From JAFECT01 sp963838235 (GTDB taxonomy: Bacteria > Pseudomonadota > Alphaproteobacteria > Caulobacterales > Caulobacteraceae): 64,000 nucleotides of DNA. Under the pieces are notes generated by a model. The model was not told the DNA's origin. It saw only the letters and a list, made by a program, of their open reading frames with translations, and did not search any database. Positions 25,776 through 33,873 of this stretch are shown piece after piece. The stretch's first letter is position 1. Every line of letters begins with the position of its first letter. The stretch covers positions 124,001 through 188,000 of the forward strand of contig CAWIQJ010000005.1 of NCBI GenBank assembly GCA_963838235.1, read 5' to 3'. Position numbers and translations under genes: made by a program.

Positions 25776-26329
25776 CCCGAAAACCCCCCCTCCGCGAGGA
25801 AGGCCAGCTCCTCAGGTGTGCTGTCGCGTCCCAGCGCGGCGTTGCGGTGTGGGAAGCGGCCGAAGCGTCGGATGATGTCGCCGTGGATGTCGACCCACTT
25901 CAGATTGTCCGGGTCGCCGCCGTCTGCGATCCAGTCGACGACCAGCTTGCGGCACAGGTCCTGGTCGGCGGGCAGTTCCGAGTGTTCGAACGGCAGGTAG
26001 AAGAAGAACCGCACCTTGGATGCCGCCGCCCGGTCGAACCCGTGCTCGAGCGCGAGCCGCGCGAATGTGCGCGCCAGGGGGTCGGTGGCGAAGGCGTGGG
26101 CCGAGCCGCGGTACATGTTGCGCGGAAACTGGTCGAGCAGCAGGAGCAAGGCCAAGAGGCCCTCTCCGGTCTCGGCCCAGGCGTCCAGCTCGCGGCGCGC
26201 GGCCGAGAAATGCAGGGCTTCGAAACGGGCGCGGATGTCCGCGTCGAAGGCCGCGTCCTTGGTGAACCACTTGCGGGGACCGGCATCGAGCCAGTAGGCC
26301 ACAACCTCGGCGAAAGGAATCGTGCTCAT
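25772..26329 (-). CDS. DUF924 family protein
   Basis: A 185-residue all-helical protein with the DUF924 hallmarks LLLLLDQFPRNMYRGSAHAFATD, FFYLPFEHSE and RRFGRFPHRNAALGR. The fold is TPR-like and the function is unknown. Its start ATG (26327-26329) overlaps head-to-head the ATG of the IlvC-like gene (26328-26330), so the shared catg leaves no room for a promoter between them. The stop overlaps flaF. Confidence 0.92.
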   Translation of the reverse strand: MSTIPFAEVVAYWLDAGPRKWFTKDAAFDADIRARFEALHFSAARRELDAWAETGEGLLALLLLLDQFPRNMYRGSAHAFATDPLARTFARLALEHGFDRAAASKVRFFFYLPFEHSELPADQDLCRKLVVDWIADGGDPDNLKWVDIHGDIIRRFGRFPHRNAALGRDSTPEELAFLAEGGFSG

Positions 26330-27338
26330 GGCCCCGACGTTAGGCGCGCCCCTGCCGGTTTTCTATGACCGGGATGTCGATCGCGCCCTGATCCTTGCCC
26401 GTAAGGTCTGTGTGGTCGGCTACGGCAGCCAGGGGAGGGCCCAGGCCCTGAACCTGCGCGACAGCGGCGTGCGCGAGATGCGGATCGGCCTGCGCGCGGG
26501 CTCCAAGTCCGCCGCCGCGGCCCGGGCGGACGGTTTCGAGGTGGTGACGGTGGCTGAGGGCGCGGCCTGGTGCGACGTGCTCGCGCTCCTGACCTCGGAC
26601 GAGGCGCACCGGGATCTTTATCGCGATCATATCGGCCCGCATCTGAAGGACGGCGCTGCGCTGGTCTTCGCCCATGGCCTGTCGGTGCGGTTCGGCCTGG
26701 TCGAGCCCAAGCCGTCGCTCGACGTCGTGCTCTGCGGACCCAAGGGCATCGGGCCGCGCATCCGCGATCTCTATCAGGCAGGCGAAGGCGTCTACGGCCT
26801 CATGGCGGTGCATCAGGATGCGACAGGGACCGCGAAGGCGATCGCGCTGTCGTTTCTCGCCGCGCTCGGCTGCGGTCGTAAGGGTATTCTCGAAACCACC
26901 TTCCGCGACGAATGCGAGAGCGACCTTTTCGCCGAACAGGTGGTCTTGTGCGGCGGCGTGCCCGAACTGGTGCGCCAGTCGATCATGACCCTGGTCGAAG
27001 CCGGCTATCCGCCCGAGGTTGCGTGGTTCGAGAGCTTCTACGAACTGAAGCTGGTCACCGACCTGATGTTCGAAAAAGGCGTCGCCGGCGCCTTCGAAAA
27101 GATCTCCAACACCGCCGAATACGGCGCCTATCTCACCGGCCCCCAGGTGATCGGCGACGCCTCACGCGCGGCCATGCAGGACGTGCTGAAGGCGGTGCAG
27201 GACGGCAGCTTCGTGCGCCGCTTCATGGCGGACCACGATGGGGGCTTCACAGACCTCAAGGCGCGCCGCGCGGCGCTGACGGAGCATCCAATGGAAGCCG
27301 CCGACCAACACCTGCGCGACGTGGCTTCGAAGGCCTAG
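26328..27338 (+). CDS. Divergent ketol-acid reductoisomerase (IlvC paralogue)
   Basis: A 336-residue class I KARI-like enzyme. The Rossmann motif GYGSQGRAQALNL is at 31-43. Metal and acid residues are kept: ESDLFAEQ (Asp/Glu pair), AWFESFYELKL (two Glu) and ISNTAEYG. The usual FAHGFNIHFG reads FAHGLSVRFG and APKGPGH reads CGPKGIGP, so the substrate pocket differs from housekeeping IlvC. No other ilv gene is near. The ATG at 26328 with aagga nine bases upstream is preferred over GTG 26322. The stop overlaps that of the convergent GST. Confidence 0.85.
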   Translation: MAPTLGAPLPVFYDRDVDRALILARKVCVVGYGSQGRAQALNLRDSGVREMRIGLRAGSKSAAAARADGFEVVTVAEGAAWCDVLALLTSDEAHRDLYRDHIGPHLKDGAALVFAHGLSVRFGLVEPKPSLDVVLCGPKGIGPRIRDLYQAGEGVYGLMAVHQDATGTAKAIALSFLAALGCGRKGILETTFRDECESDLFAEQVVLCGGVPELVRQSIMTLVEAGYPPEVAWFESFYELKLVTDLMFEKGVAGAFEKISNTAEYGAYLTGPQVIGDASRAAMQDVLKAVQDGSFVRRFMADHDGGFTDLKARRAALTEHPMEAADQHLRDVASKA

Positions 27339-27961
27339 GCCGCCACCGGCTCCAGGCGCTTTTCGCGTACGGCGCGGACGTTGTCGCGCCATTGCTTCAA
27401 CACGGTGAACGGCTCGATGACCGAGGGCGGAATGCCGTCGAGCGAGCCGTCGGTGAGCTTGTCGACCGAGTGCAGCAGCTTCAGGTCGGCGATGGTCAGG
27501 CCGTCGCCCGCCAGGAAGCCGTTATTGCCGTTGTCGCGGATCAGCTTTTCGAAACGCGCGAAGGCGGCGGGGATGGAGGTCTCCGCCATGTCCTTGCGCA
27601 ACGCCGCCTTGCGCTCAGGGTTCTCTTCGCGGATCGAGGCGCCCATCGGCGCCATCATGTCGTCGACGCCGTCCATCGCCTCGTCCACGCGCAACGCACG
27701 GGCCGGATCGGAAGGATAGAGGCCCGACAGCACGCCGGCGTAGCGCAGGATCGCGCTGCTCTGACTGATCGTCTTGCCGCCGACCTTCAGGATCGGCACC
27801 GCGCCGAAGGGCAGCTCGCCCGACGCCTTCATGGCGCCGAAGGTTTCGAAGTCGACGTGCTTGTCCTCGAACGGAATGCCGCCGATGCGGAAGGCGTCGC
27901 GGATCGGGGCCGCGCGGCCGCCGAAGGGAAAGTAAACCAGGGTGAGAGAGGGAGTGCTCAT
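27335..27961 (-). CDS. Glutathione S-transferase
   Basis: A 208-residue GST with the N-terminal thioredoxin-fold domain (LVYFPFGGRAAPIRDAF, VPILKVGG, SQSSAILRYAG) and an all-helical C-terminal domain with the capping motif GDGLTIADLKLL. The TLVYF start and SQSSAI pattern suggest a sigma-like class with a catalytic Tyr. Its start overlaps the DUF3297 stop (atga) and its stop overlaps that of the IlvC-like gene within ctag. Confidence 0.9.
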   Translation of the reverse strand: MSTPSLTLVYFPFGGRAAPIRDAFRIGGIPFEDKHVDFETFGAMKASGELPFGAVPILKVGGKTISQSSAILRYAGVLSGLYPSDPARALRVDEAMDGVDDMMAPMGASIREENPERKAALRKDMAETSIPAAFARFEKLIRDNGNNGFLAGDGLTIADLKLLHSVDKLTDGSLDGIPPSVIEPFTVLKQWRDNVRAVREKRLEPVAA

Positions 27962-28245
27962 GGATGACGCCTTTCCGGAGTCAAGTCTTCTTCAGCGCTT
28001 TCAGGCGCCGGGTTTTCGAAAAAGGGCTCGACCGGCCCTTGCAGCTTGAGAGTCAGCGGCTGGCCGCGCCGGTCGACCGCCTTGCCGGCCTGGACGCGGA
28101 TCCAGCCTTCGCTGACGCAGTACTCCTCGACGTTGGTCTTTTCCTGCCCCTTGAAGCGGATGCCTATGCCGCGGGCCAGGATGGCCTCGTCGTAATAGGG
28201 GCTGTCGGGATTGGTCGAGAGGCGGTCGGGCAGGGTGTCGCTCAT
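27958..28245 (-). CDS. DUF3297 family protein
   Basis: A 95-residue protein matching DUF3297: LPDRLSTNPDSPYYDEAIL, IRFKGQEKTNVEEYCVSEGW and GKAVDRRGQPLTLKLQG. This glutathione-peroxidase-associated small protein has no known biochemical role. It is the first gene of a two-gene unit with the GST, with a 4-base overlap. Confidence 0.9.
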   Translation of the reverse strand: MSDTLPDRLSTNPDSPYYDEAILARGIGIRFKGQEKTNVEEYCVSEGWIRVQAGKAVDRRGQPLTLKLQGPVEPFFENPAPESAEEDLTPERRHP

Positions 28246-28282
28246 GGCGCACAGATAGCGCCTCGCCTGGCGGAATCCAATC

Positions 28283-29227
28283 TCAGAGACAGAGCTTCTC
28301 GTTCTCTTCCGCGACGTGGAAGCCGTTCTTCACGACCTCTTCGCGGGCAGGCGAATCCTTGAACCTCGCCGGGTTCGACCAGTTCAGGTGGATGAAGCGT
28401 ATCTTGGCGCGCTCGGCGGGCGGCAGGCCGGCGAAGCGCTGCATCGACCTGGTGATCATCGGGTGCGGGATTTTCGACATGTCGCGCCCGGGCAGTTCGC
28501 CGTCGGCGAAGAAGGTGCCGTCGAGATAGGCCACGTCTACCTTGGCGATCTGGTCTTCGATCTTCACCCCCTGGGCGTCCCAGTCCTCCCAGCGGTCGAT
28601 GTCGGGAATGAACAGGACCTTCTTGTTCGGCCCGTCGATGCGAAAGCCGACCACCTCGGAATATTCCTGGCGATGCGGCACGCGCAGCGGCGTCACGCTC
28701 AGGTCGTCGCCCACCTCCACCGGCACGCGGTCGGCCAGCGGCTTCAGCACGATGTTGCCCAGGCTGACCAGCTGCGACCACGGTCCGTTCTTGGCGAGAA
28801 AGTCGGCCATGCGCGGCATCGCCCAGACCGGCAGGCTCTTGGCGCCCATGCTCTCGTTGCCGAAGAACATCAGCCCCGTGTAGTGGCCGATGTGCGCATG
28901 GGTCAGGAACACGCCCTCGAGACCGGGCGCGGGTCCGCTGGTCTTGGTCATCACGTCGAAGCGGTGAAGCTGGTCGCGTACGTCCGGCGTCGTGTCGATC
29001 AGCCAGCGGTGTCCGGTGCGCCGGTCGATCAGGCCGAGCGAGGTTGCGGTGCGGACCAGTTTCTTGTCGCGCCAGGCAGGATCGTCGTCGTGGCCCAGCT
29101 GCGGCGAACCCCCGTCCTGGCCCGAGCCCAGGACATAGAGCTCGACCTCACAGGACTTGGAATTTGCCGGGCTCGCCATGATCCATCCTGCGGCGAGCAC
29201 GCTGAGGACCCAGAGCCGTCCGATCAT
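28283..29227 (-). CDS. Secreted PqqB-like metallo-beta-lactamase-fold hydrolase
   Basis: A 314-residue precursor with a signal peptide (MIGRLWVLSVLAAGWIMA..ANS, cut near residue 24). The mature part has PqqB-like features: VLGSGQDGGSPQLG, RTATSLGLID, LIDTTPDVRDQLHRF and the metal-site region LTHAHIGHYTG. The canonical HxHxDH appears as HAHIGH (Gly instead of Asp), and a later VPHRQE supplies a His. PQQ synthesis genes are absent here, so a role in PQQ synthesis is not implied. The ATG at 29227 begins the signal peptide. Confidence 0.82.
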   Translation of the reverse strand: MIGRLWVLSVLAAGWIMASPANSKSCEVELYVLGSGQDGGSPQLGHDDDPAWRDKKLVRTATSLGLIDRRTGHRWLIDTTPDVRDQLHRFDVMTKTSGPAPGLEGVFLTHAHIGHYTGLMFFGNESMGAKSLPVWAMPRMADFLAKNGPWSQLVSLGNIVLKPLADRVPVEVGDDLSVTPLRVPHRQEYSEVVGFRIDGPNKKVLFIPDIDRWEDWDAQGVKIEDQIAKVDVAYLDGTFFADGELPGRDMSKIPHPMITRSMQRFAGLPPAERAKIRFIHLNWSNPARFKDSPAREEVVKNGFHVAEENEKLCL

Positions 29228-29251
29228 CGCCGATACCTCTTGCAGCGACCC

Positions 29252-29358
29252 TAGAGCACGATGCGATTGGCCTGCCAATCGTTGAATCGTGCTCTAAAAT
29301 CCTGGATTTGAGCGCGCTGAAACCGCAAAACCGGGCTCCACTTTTGCGCAGCGCGCTC
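29252..29358. repeat. Tandem pair of hairpin repeats
   Basis: Two adjacent palindromes lie between divergent genes. The first has 11-nt arms tagagcacgat (29252-29262) and atcgtgctcta (29286-29296) with an inner stem gattgg/ccaatc. The second has 9-nt arms gagcgcgct (29310-29318) and agcgcgctc (29350-29358). Elements of the form agagc..gctct with an inner gg-ctcc-actttt block are common dispersed repeats in alphaproteobacteria. They sit in the promoter region of both flanking genes. Confidence 0.65.
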
Positions 29359-29399
29359 CAGTGGCTTCCAACCCGGCCGGAAAGGCGCCTAATGAGGGT

Positions 29400-29966
29400 A
29401 TGCGCCGTATCGCCTCACTCTACCTCGCCGGCCCGGACCTGTGGTTTCCGGATGCGCTCGCCCACGCCCAGCGCAAGCGCGCCCTGTGCGAAGCGGCCGG
29501 GTTCAAGGGCGTCACCTGTATCGACGGGGTGCTGACCGAGACCGAGCCCTCCGAAGCCATGGCGCGCGAGATCTACGCCGACAACATCGCCCGCATCCGC
29601 CAGTGCGACGGCCTGGTCGCCAACCTGACGCCCTGGCGCGGGCCGGGCTGCGATCCGGGCACGGCGTTCGAGGCGGGGTTCGCCGCCGCCCTGGGCAAGC
29701 CGGTGTTCGCCTACCTCAACGTCGCCGACGAGGACGACGCCGACCATCGCGGCCGCGTCGACATGATCATGGGCGCGCGCCACGACGAGGACGGCCGCTG
29801 GCGCGACGGCCTCGGCAACGAGATCGAGGACTTCGGCCTGCCGGAAAACCTGATGCTCTGGGCCGAGGCCCGCCGGTTCTTCGTGATCGTGACACCCGAG
29901 CCGTTCGCGGACCTGACCGGGCTGGAATTGGCGCTCGACGCAGCGCGGGTTTACGCGACGGCGTAG
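29400..29966 (+). CDS. Nucleoside 2-deoxyribosyltransferase
   Basis: A 188-residue enzyme exchanging the base of 2'-deoxynucleosides. The motif YLAGPDLWFPDA at the N-terminus, RIRQCDGLVANLTPWRGPGCDPGTAFEAGFA with the catalytic-type Glu at 91, and GKPVFAYLN are typical. The frame opens upstream, but the ATG at 29400 with gaggg directly before it gives the family start. It is followed by copy 2 of the 131-bp repeat. Confidence 0.88.
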   Translation: MRRIASLYLAGPDLWFPDALAHAQRKRALCEAAGFKGVTCIDGVLTETEPSEAMAREIYADNIARIRQCDGLVANLTPWRGPGCDPGTAFEAGFAAALGKPVFAYLNVADEDDADHRGRVDMIMGARHDEDGRWRDGLGNEIEDFGLPENLMLWAEARRFFVIVTPEPFADLTGLELALDAARVYATA

Positions 29967-30005
29967 GGTGGAGTGCGTCGCGCGCGACGTATCCCCTTTT
30001 TTTCT

Positions 30006-30136
30006 CCGTCATCCCGGGCTTGTCCCGGGATCCGCGGTCAGTGTTTAGGCTCTTCTGGTGGAAGGTTCGCGCAAGCGCTCACACAGCCCTAAGAGCGCGC
30101 TGACACGCAGACCCCGGCACAAGGCCGGGGTGACGG
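30006..30136. repeat. 131-bp dispersed palindromic element, copy 2
   Basis: Same length and architecture as the element at 3516-3646 but in the opposite orientation. Terminal hairpins are tcccggg-cttgt-cccggga and ccccggc-acaag-gccgggg. The arms carry paired (compensated) substitutions relative to copy 1, so the hairpins are kept. It lies between the nucleoside deoxyribosyltransferase and a convergent methyltransferase gene. Confidence 0.85.
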
Positions 30137-30180
30137 GAAGGAGGGGGTGAGCGCGCAGCTTACTCACGCTGCTAGTCGGC

Positions 30181-30972
30181 TCACGCCCACCCCAACCCCA
30201 TCTCCCCCCGCAATATCGCCTCCGCCTCGGGCGTGTGCTTGGCGTCGGAGCGGTCGTGCAGGACCAGCGGCGGCAGGAGCTGCAGCGGCGCCTTGCCGGT
30301 CTTCACCGCGCGGATGAGGACCCGCTTGGCCGGCTCGTCCGCGTAGGGATGCACCGGGCGCACCTGGAACGATCCCGCTTGGCCGGCCAGCAGGGCGATG
30401 ACGTCGAAGGCGCGGTCGGCGCGATGGATCAGGATCACCCGGCCGCCCTCGCGCACGGCCTTCAGCAGGAAGCGGGTCCAGGCGTCGAGGCCGGTGTCGG
30501 CGATCCAGGCACCCTGTTTCTCGGGCGCGGGCGCGCGCAGGCTGTCGGGTTCGTCGAAGAAGGGCGGGTTAGCGAAGGCCAGGTCGAAGGGCTTTTCACC
30601 CGGCTCCAAGAACCCCTGACCGGCGAAGCCGCGGCCCACGTCGCCGGCGCGTACGGCGACCCGGCCTTGCGCCTGGTTCAGGGCCACGTTGCGTTCAGCC
30701 AGGGCCAGGGCGTCCAGGTCGCGCTCGATGCCGGTGAAAAGGCTTTCAGGCCTGCGCCTGAAGGCCTGAAACAGCACCGCGCCCGCGCCGCAGCCGGCCT
30801 CCAGCGCCCGCTCGCCCCGCGCCAGGTCGCAGGCCGCCGCCAACAGGGCCGCGTCCATCCCCGCCCGATAGCCGCGCGCGGGCTGCAGCAGCCGCACCCG
30901 GCCGTCCAGCAGACGGTCCTCGGTGGTCGCGAAATCGGGACGACCAAATTCGTGTGGGATTGTGTCGTTCAT
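30181..30972 (-). CDS. TrmN6-like tRNA (adenine-N6)-methyltransferase
   Basis: A 263-residue SAM-dependent N6-adenine methyltransferase. Motif I EAGCGAGAVLF is at 58-68 and the catalytic NPPFF at 135-139. The N-terminal block LLDGRVRLLQPARGYRAGMDAALLAA is typical of the TrmN6/YfiC group acting on tRNA1(Val) A37; substrate specificity is inferred. The ATG at 30972 is preferred over an upstream start overlapping the divergent gene. It starts 120 bases from the polyprenyl synthase. Confidence 0.87.
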   Translation of the reverse strand: MNDTIPHEFGRPDFATTEDRLLDGRVRLLQPARGYRAGMDAALLAAACDLARGERALEAGCGAGAVLFQAFRRRPESLFTGIERDLDALALAERNVALNQAQGRVAVRAGDVGRGFAGQGFLEPGEKPFDLAFANPPFFDEPDSLRAPAPEKQGAWIADTGLDAWTRFLLKAVREGGRVILIHRADRAFDVIALLAGQAGSFQVRPVHPYADEPAKRVLIRAVKTGKAPLQLLPPLVLHDRSDAKHTPEAEAILRGEMGLGWA

Positions 30973-31091
30973 CAAGTCCGGACAGGGATTTGGGCGTTTC
31001 TGCGGCTTGACCCTCCCGGGCCGCATAACCATTGTGCGCCGCGACTGCCGGGGCGCGCCAGTGGCGCGCGCCGCCCATCTTGGAGCCCCGT

Positions 31092-32103
31092 TTGGACGCC
31101 GCCAACGCCGCCCTCGTGAGACGCCCCGGCGACGTCGAGACCCTGGTCCGGCTGGCCTCGGCCGATATGGCCGACGTAGACCGCCTGATCCTCGACCGGA
31201 TGCGGAGCGAGGTGCCGTTGATCCCGGCGCTGGCCGAACACCTGATCTCGGCCGGCGGCAAGCGGCTTCGGCCCCTGCTCACCCTTGCCGCCGCGCGGCT
31301 CTGCGGCGGCGGCGGGGAGAACGCGGCCAAGCTGGCGGCGGCGGTGGAGTTCATCCACACCGCCACCCTGCTCCACGACGATGTGGTCGATGGCTCGGAG
31401 ATGCGCCGCGGCAAGACCGCCGCGCACCTGATCTGGGGTTCGGCCCAGAGCGTGCTGGTCGGCGACTTTCTGTTCTCGCGCTCGTTCGAGCTGATGGTCG
31501 AGACCGGCTCGCTGCGCGCGCTCGAGATCCTGTCGCGCGCGTCGAGCGTCATCGCCGAGGGCGAGGTGCTGCAGCTCACTCGCGCTCACGACCTGAAGCT
31601 CAGCCAGTCGCTCTATCTCGAGATCATCAGCGCCAAGACCGCCGAACTGTTCGCCGCGGCCGCCGAGGCGGGGGCGGTCGCTGCGAGCGCCGATGCGTCA
31701 CGGGCCGCGTCGCTCAGAAACTTTGGCCTGAACCTCGGCCTCGCGTTCCAGCTGGTCGACGACGCGCTCGACTATGGCGGACAGTCGGAGGTGCTGGGCA
31801 AGAACGCCGGGGATGATTTCCGCGAAGGCAAGGCGACCCTGCCGCTGCTGCTGGCGATCCAGCGCACCGCCGGACGCGAGGACGCGTTCTGGGAGCGCAC
31901 CGTGGCGCGCCGCGAACAGGCCGACGCCGACTTTAAGCGTGCGCGTGAATTGATCCTGGGTACCGGCGCGCTGGCGCGCGACGCTCGACCTTGCGGGCGA
32001 CTACGCGGACGCGGCCAAGGACGCGCTGACAGGATTCCCTGACACCGAGTGGCGCTCCGCGCTGGAGCAACTCGCGGATTTTGCCGTCAGTCGTACTGCT
32101 TGA
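31092..32103 (+). pseudogene. All-trans polyprenyl diphosphate synthase, frameshifted near 3' end
   Basis: Chain-elongating prenyltransferase supplying the ubiquinone side chain (octa- or decaprenyl class, IspB-like). The first Asp-rich motif LLHDDVVD and the second LVDDALDYGG are intact, as are GGKRLRPLL and FREGKATLPLLL. After RELILGTGAL the frame is lost by one extra base near 31980 in a gcgcgcg run. The other frame continues ATLDLAGDYADAAKDAL and ends at 32103 as expected. Start is probably TTG 31092 with ggag upstream. The gene is normally essential, so a sequence error is likely. It would work with ubiA at the left end of the window. Confidence 0.85.
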
Positions 32104-32106
32104 AAC

Positions 32107-32490
32107 CTAGAGCGCACCGCCGTGGGCGATGATCGCCGCGCGCACCGCCTCGATCGGCTCCTTCACCGCCTGCGACAACGCGCCGACGATGATTACGCTC
32201 TTCGCGCCGGGACCGAAAAGGCCCTCCTGGGCCATGGTGACCACGCTCACGGCCGGGGCGTTGATCCAGATCGTCGTGCCGTTGGGCCGCGTGAACGGGG
32301 TAAACCTATCGAGCAGGCCGATGCGCGTGAGAAAGCCGTCGACCGTCTCGCGCACTTTCTGGAACGACTGTCCCAGTCCGTAGACGCAGGTGATGTCGGC
32401 GCCGCTCTCCGCATCGCGATCCGCGACCGCGATCACCGCATCGGCGCGGAAGGCGAAGTCGAGGCCCATGGCGTTGGTCAGAGTTGGCAC
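32107..32490 (-). CDS. Conserved hypothetical protein, 127 aa
   Basis: A small soluble protein (M)PTLTNAMGLDFAFRADA with Rossmann-like hydrophobic strands (VIAVADRDA, TTIWINAPAVSVV, KSVIIVGALSQAV). A GTG at 32490 preceded by gagga is the likely start; the frame is open far upstream but that overlaps the aminotransferase. I do not recognise the family. It converges on the polyprenyl synthase with only 3 bases between stops. Confidence 0.65.
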   Translation of the reverse strand: MPTLTNAMGLDFAFRADAVIAVADRDAESGADITCVYGLGQSFQKVRETVDGFLTRIGLLDRFTPFTRPNGTTIWINAPAVSVVTMAQEGLFGPGAKSVIIVGALSQAVKEPIEAVRAAIIAHGGAL

Positions 32491-32510
32491 GTGGTGTTTC
32501 CTCGCCTGTT

Positions 32511-33683
32511 CTAGGTCAGACTGGCGCAGAATCGCTGGATGCGGCCGCACGCATCTTCCAACACCTCCGTCGCGGTGGCGTAGGAGATGCGGAAGAACGG
32601 CGACAGGCCGAACGCCGCGCCGAACACCACCGCTACGCCTTCGTCGCCGAGCAGTTCCGACGCGAAGGTCTCGTCGCTGTCGATCGTCACGCCGGACGGC
32701 GTGCGCTTGCCGATCAGGTCCTGCATGGACGGATAGACGTAGAAGGCGCCCGCGGGCGTCGCGCACCGGATGCCCTTGGCCTGGTTCAGCATCGAGACCA
32801 CGAGGTCGCGGCGCTCTTCGAACACCTTGCAGCGTTCGGCGATGAAATCCTGCGGCCCGTTCAACGCCTCGACCGCAGCCCATTGTGCGATCGAGCACGG
32901 GTTCGAGGTGGACTGGCCCTCGACCTTCAGCATCGCCTTGATCAGCGGCTCGGGGCCGCCCGCATAACCGATGCGCCAACCGGTCATGGCGTAGGCCTTG
33001 GACACGCCGTTCATGGTCAGGGTGCGGTCGTAGAGTTCGGGGACCGCCTGCAGGAAGCTTACGAACTCGAGCCCGTCGTAGAGCAGGTGCTCGTACATGT
33101 CGTCGGTCAGCACCCACACCTGCGGATGGCGCACCAGCACATCGCCCAGCGCGCGGAGCTCTCCACGCGAATAGGCCGCGCCGGTCGGGTTCGACGGCGA
33201 ATTCAGGATCAGCCACCTGGTGCGCGGCGTGATCGCCGCCTCCAGGGTCTCGGGCTTCAGCTTGAACCCGGTCTCGGGCCCGGCCACTGCGATGCGCGGC
33301 TCGCCGCCGGCCAGCAGCACCATGTCGGGGTAGGACACCCAATAGGGCGCCGGCACGATCACCTCGTCGCCCGGCGACAGCGTCGCCATCAGGGCGTTGA
33401 ACAGCACTGGCTTGCCGCCGGGCGCCACGTGGATCTGGGACGGCTTGTAGAGCAGCCCGTTTTCGCGCCGGAATTTCTCGACGATGGCGGCCTTCAGTTC
33501 CGGGATCCCGTCGACGTCGGTGTACTTGGTCTCGCCCCGGCGTATGGCGGCGATGGCCGCTTCCTTGACGTTCTCGGGTGTGTCGAAGTCCGGCTCGCCC
33601 GCGCCCAGCGAAATCACGTCCTTGCCCTGGCGCTTCAGCTCGCGCGCCTTGGCGGAGACCGCCAGAGTCTGGGACGGCTTCAC
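32511..33683 (-). CDS. Class I aminotransferase, aspartate aminotransferase type
   Basis: PLP-dependent aspartate/prephenate-type aminotransferase of the alphaproteobacterial group. Hallmarks are SLGAGEPDFDTPE, LNSPSNPTGAAYS, the Schiff-base Lys in MNGVSKAYAMTGWRIGY and FRISYATA at the end. The open frame starts at a GTG (33683) giving MKPSQTLAV. Family members have about 12 more residues (..SALRRVKPSQ), and these are encoded upstream (ALRR before KPSQ) in the same frame, while the ATG at 33726 (MSQAAV) lies in a frame shifted by one base. An extra base near 33710 is therefore suspected. Confidence 0.9.
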   Translation of the reverse strand: MKPSQTLAVSAKARELKRQGKDVISLGAGEPDFDTPENVKEAAIAAIRRGETKYTDVDGIPELKAAIVEKFRRENGLLYKPSQIHVAPGGKPVLFNALMATLSPGDEVIVPAPYWVSYPDMVLLAGGEPRIAVAGPETGFKLKPETLEAAITPRTRWLILNSPSNPTGAAYSRGELRALGDVLVRHPQVWVLTDDMYEHLLYDGLEFVSFLQAVPELYDRTLTMNGVSKAYAMTGWRIGYAGGPEPLIKAMLKVEGQSTSNPCSIAQWAAVEALNGPQDFIAERCKVFEERRDLVVSMLNQAKGIRCATPAGAFYVYPSMQDLIGKRTPSGVTIDSDETFASELLGDEGVAVVFGAAFGLSPFFRISYATATEVLEDACGRIQRFCASLT

Positions 33684-33873
33684 CCGGCGCAGGGCCGCGG
33701 AACTCCAGGACAGCGGCTTGGCTCATGTCGGCGCGACTCCATCTCGCAAGTGCGAAAAGCGGCGGGAAGCTAGGGCGGGGCGGGGCCGGAGTCCATGAAA
33801 CCGGCGGTGAATTTTCGTTGCGGGGCTTTGCAGGATTGCTGTTCCGCGCCGCCTGTCCGCTATAAGCCGCCGG

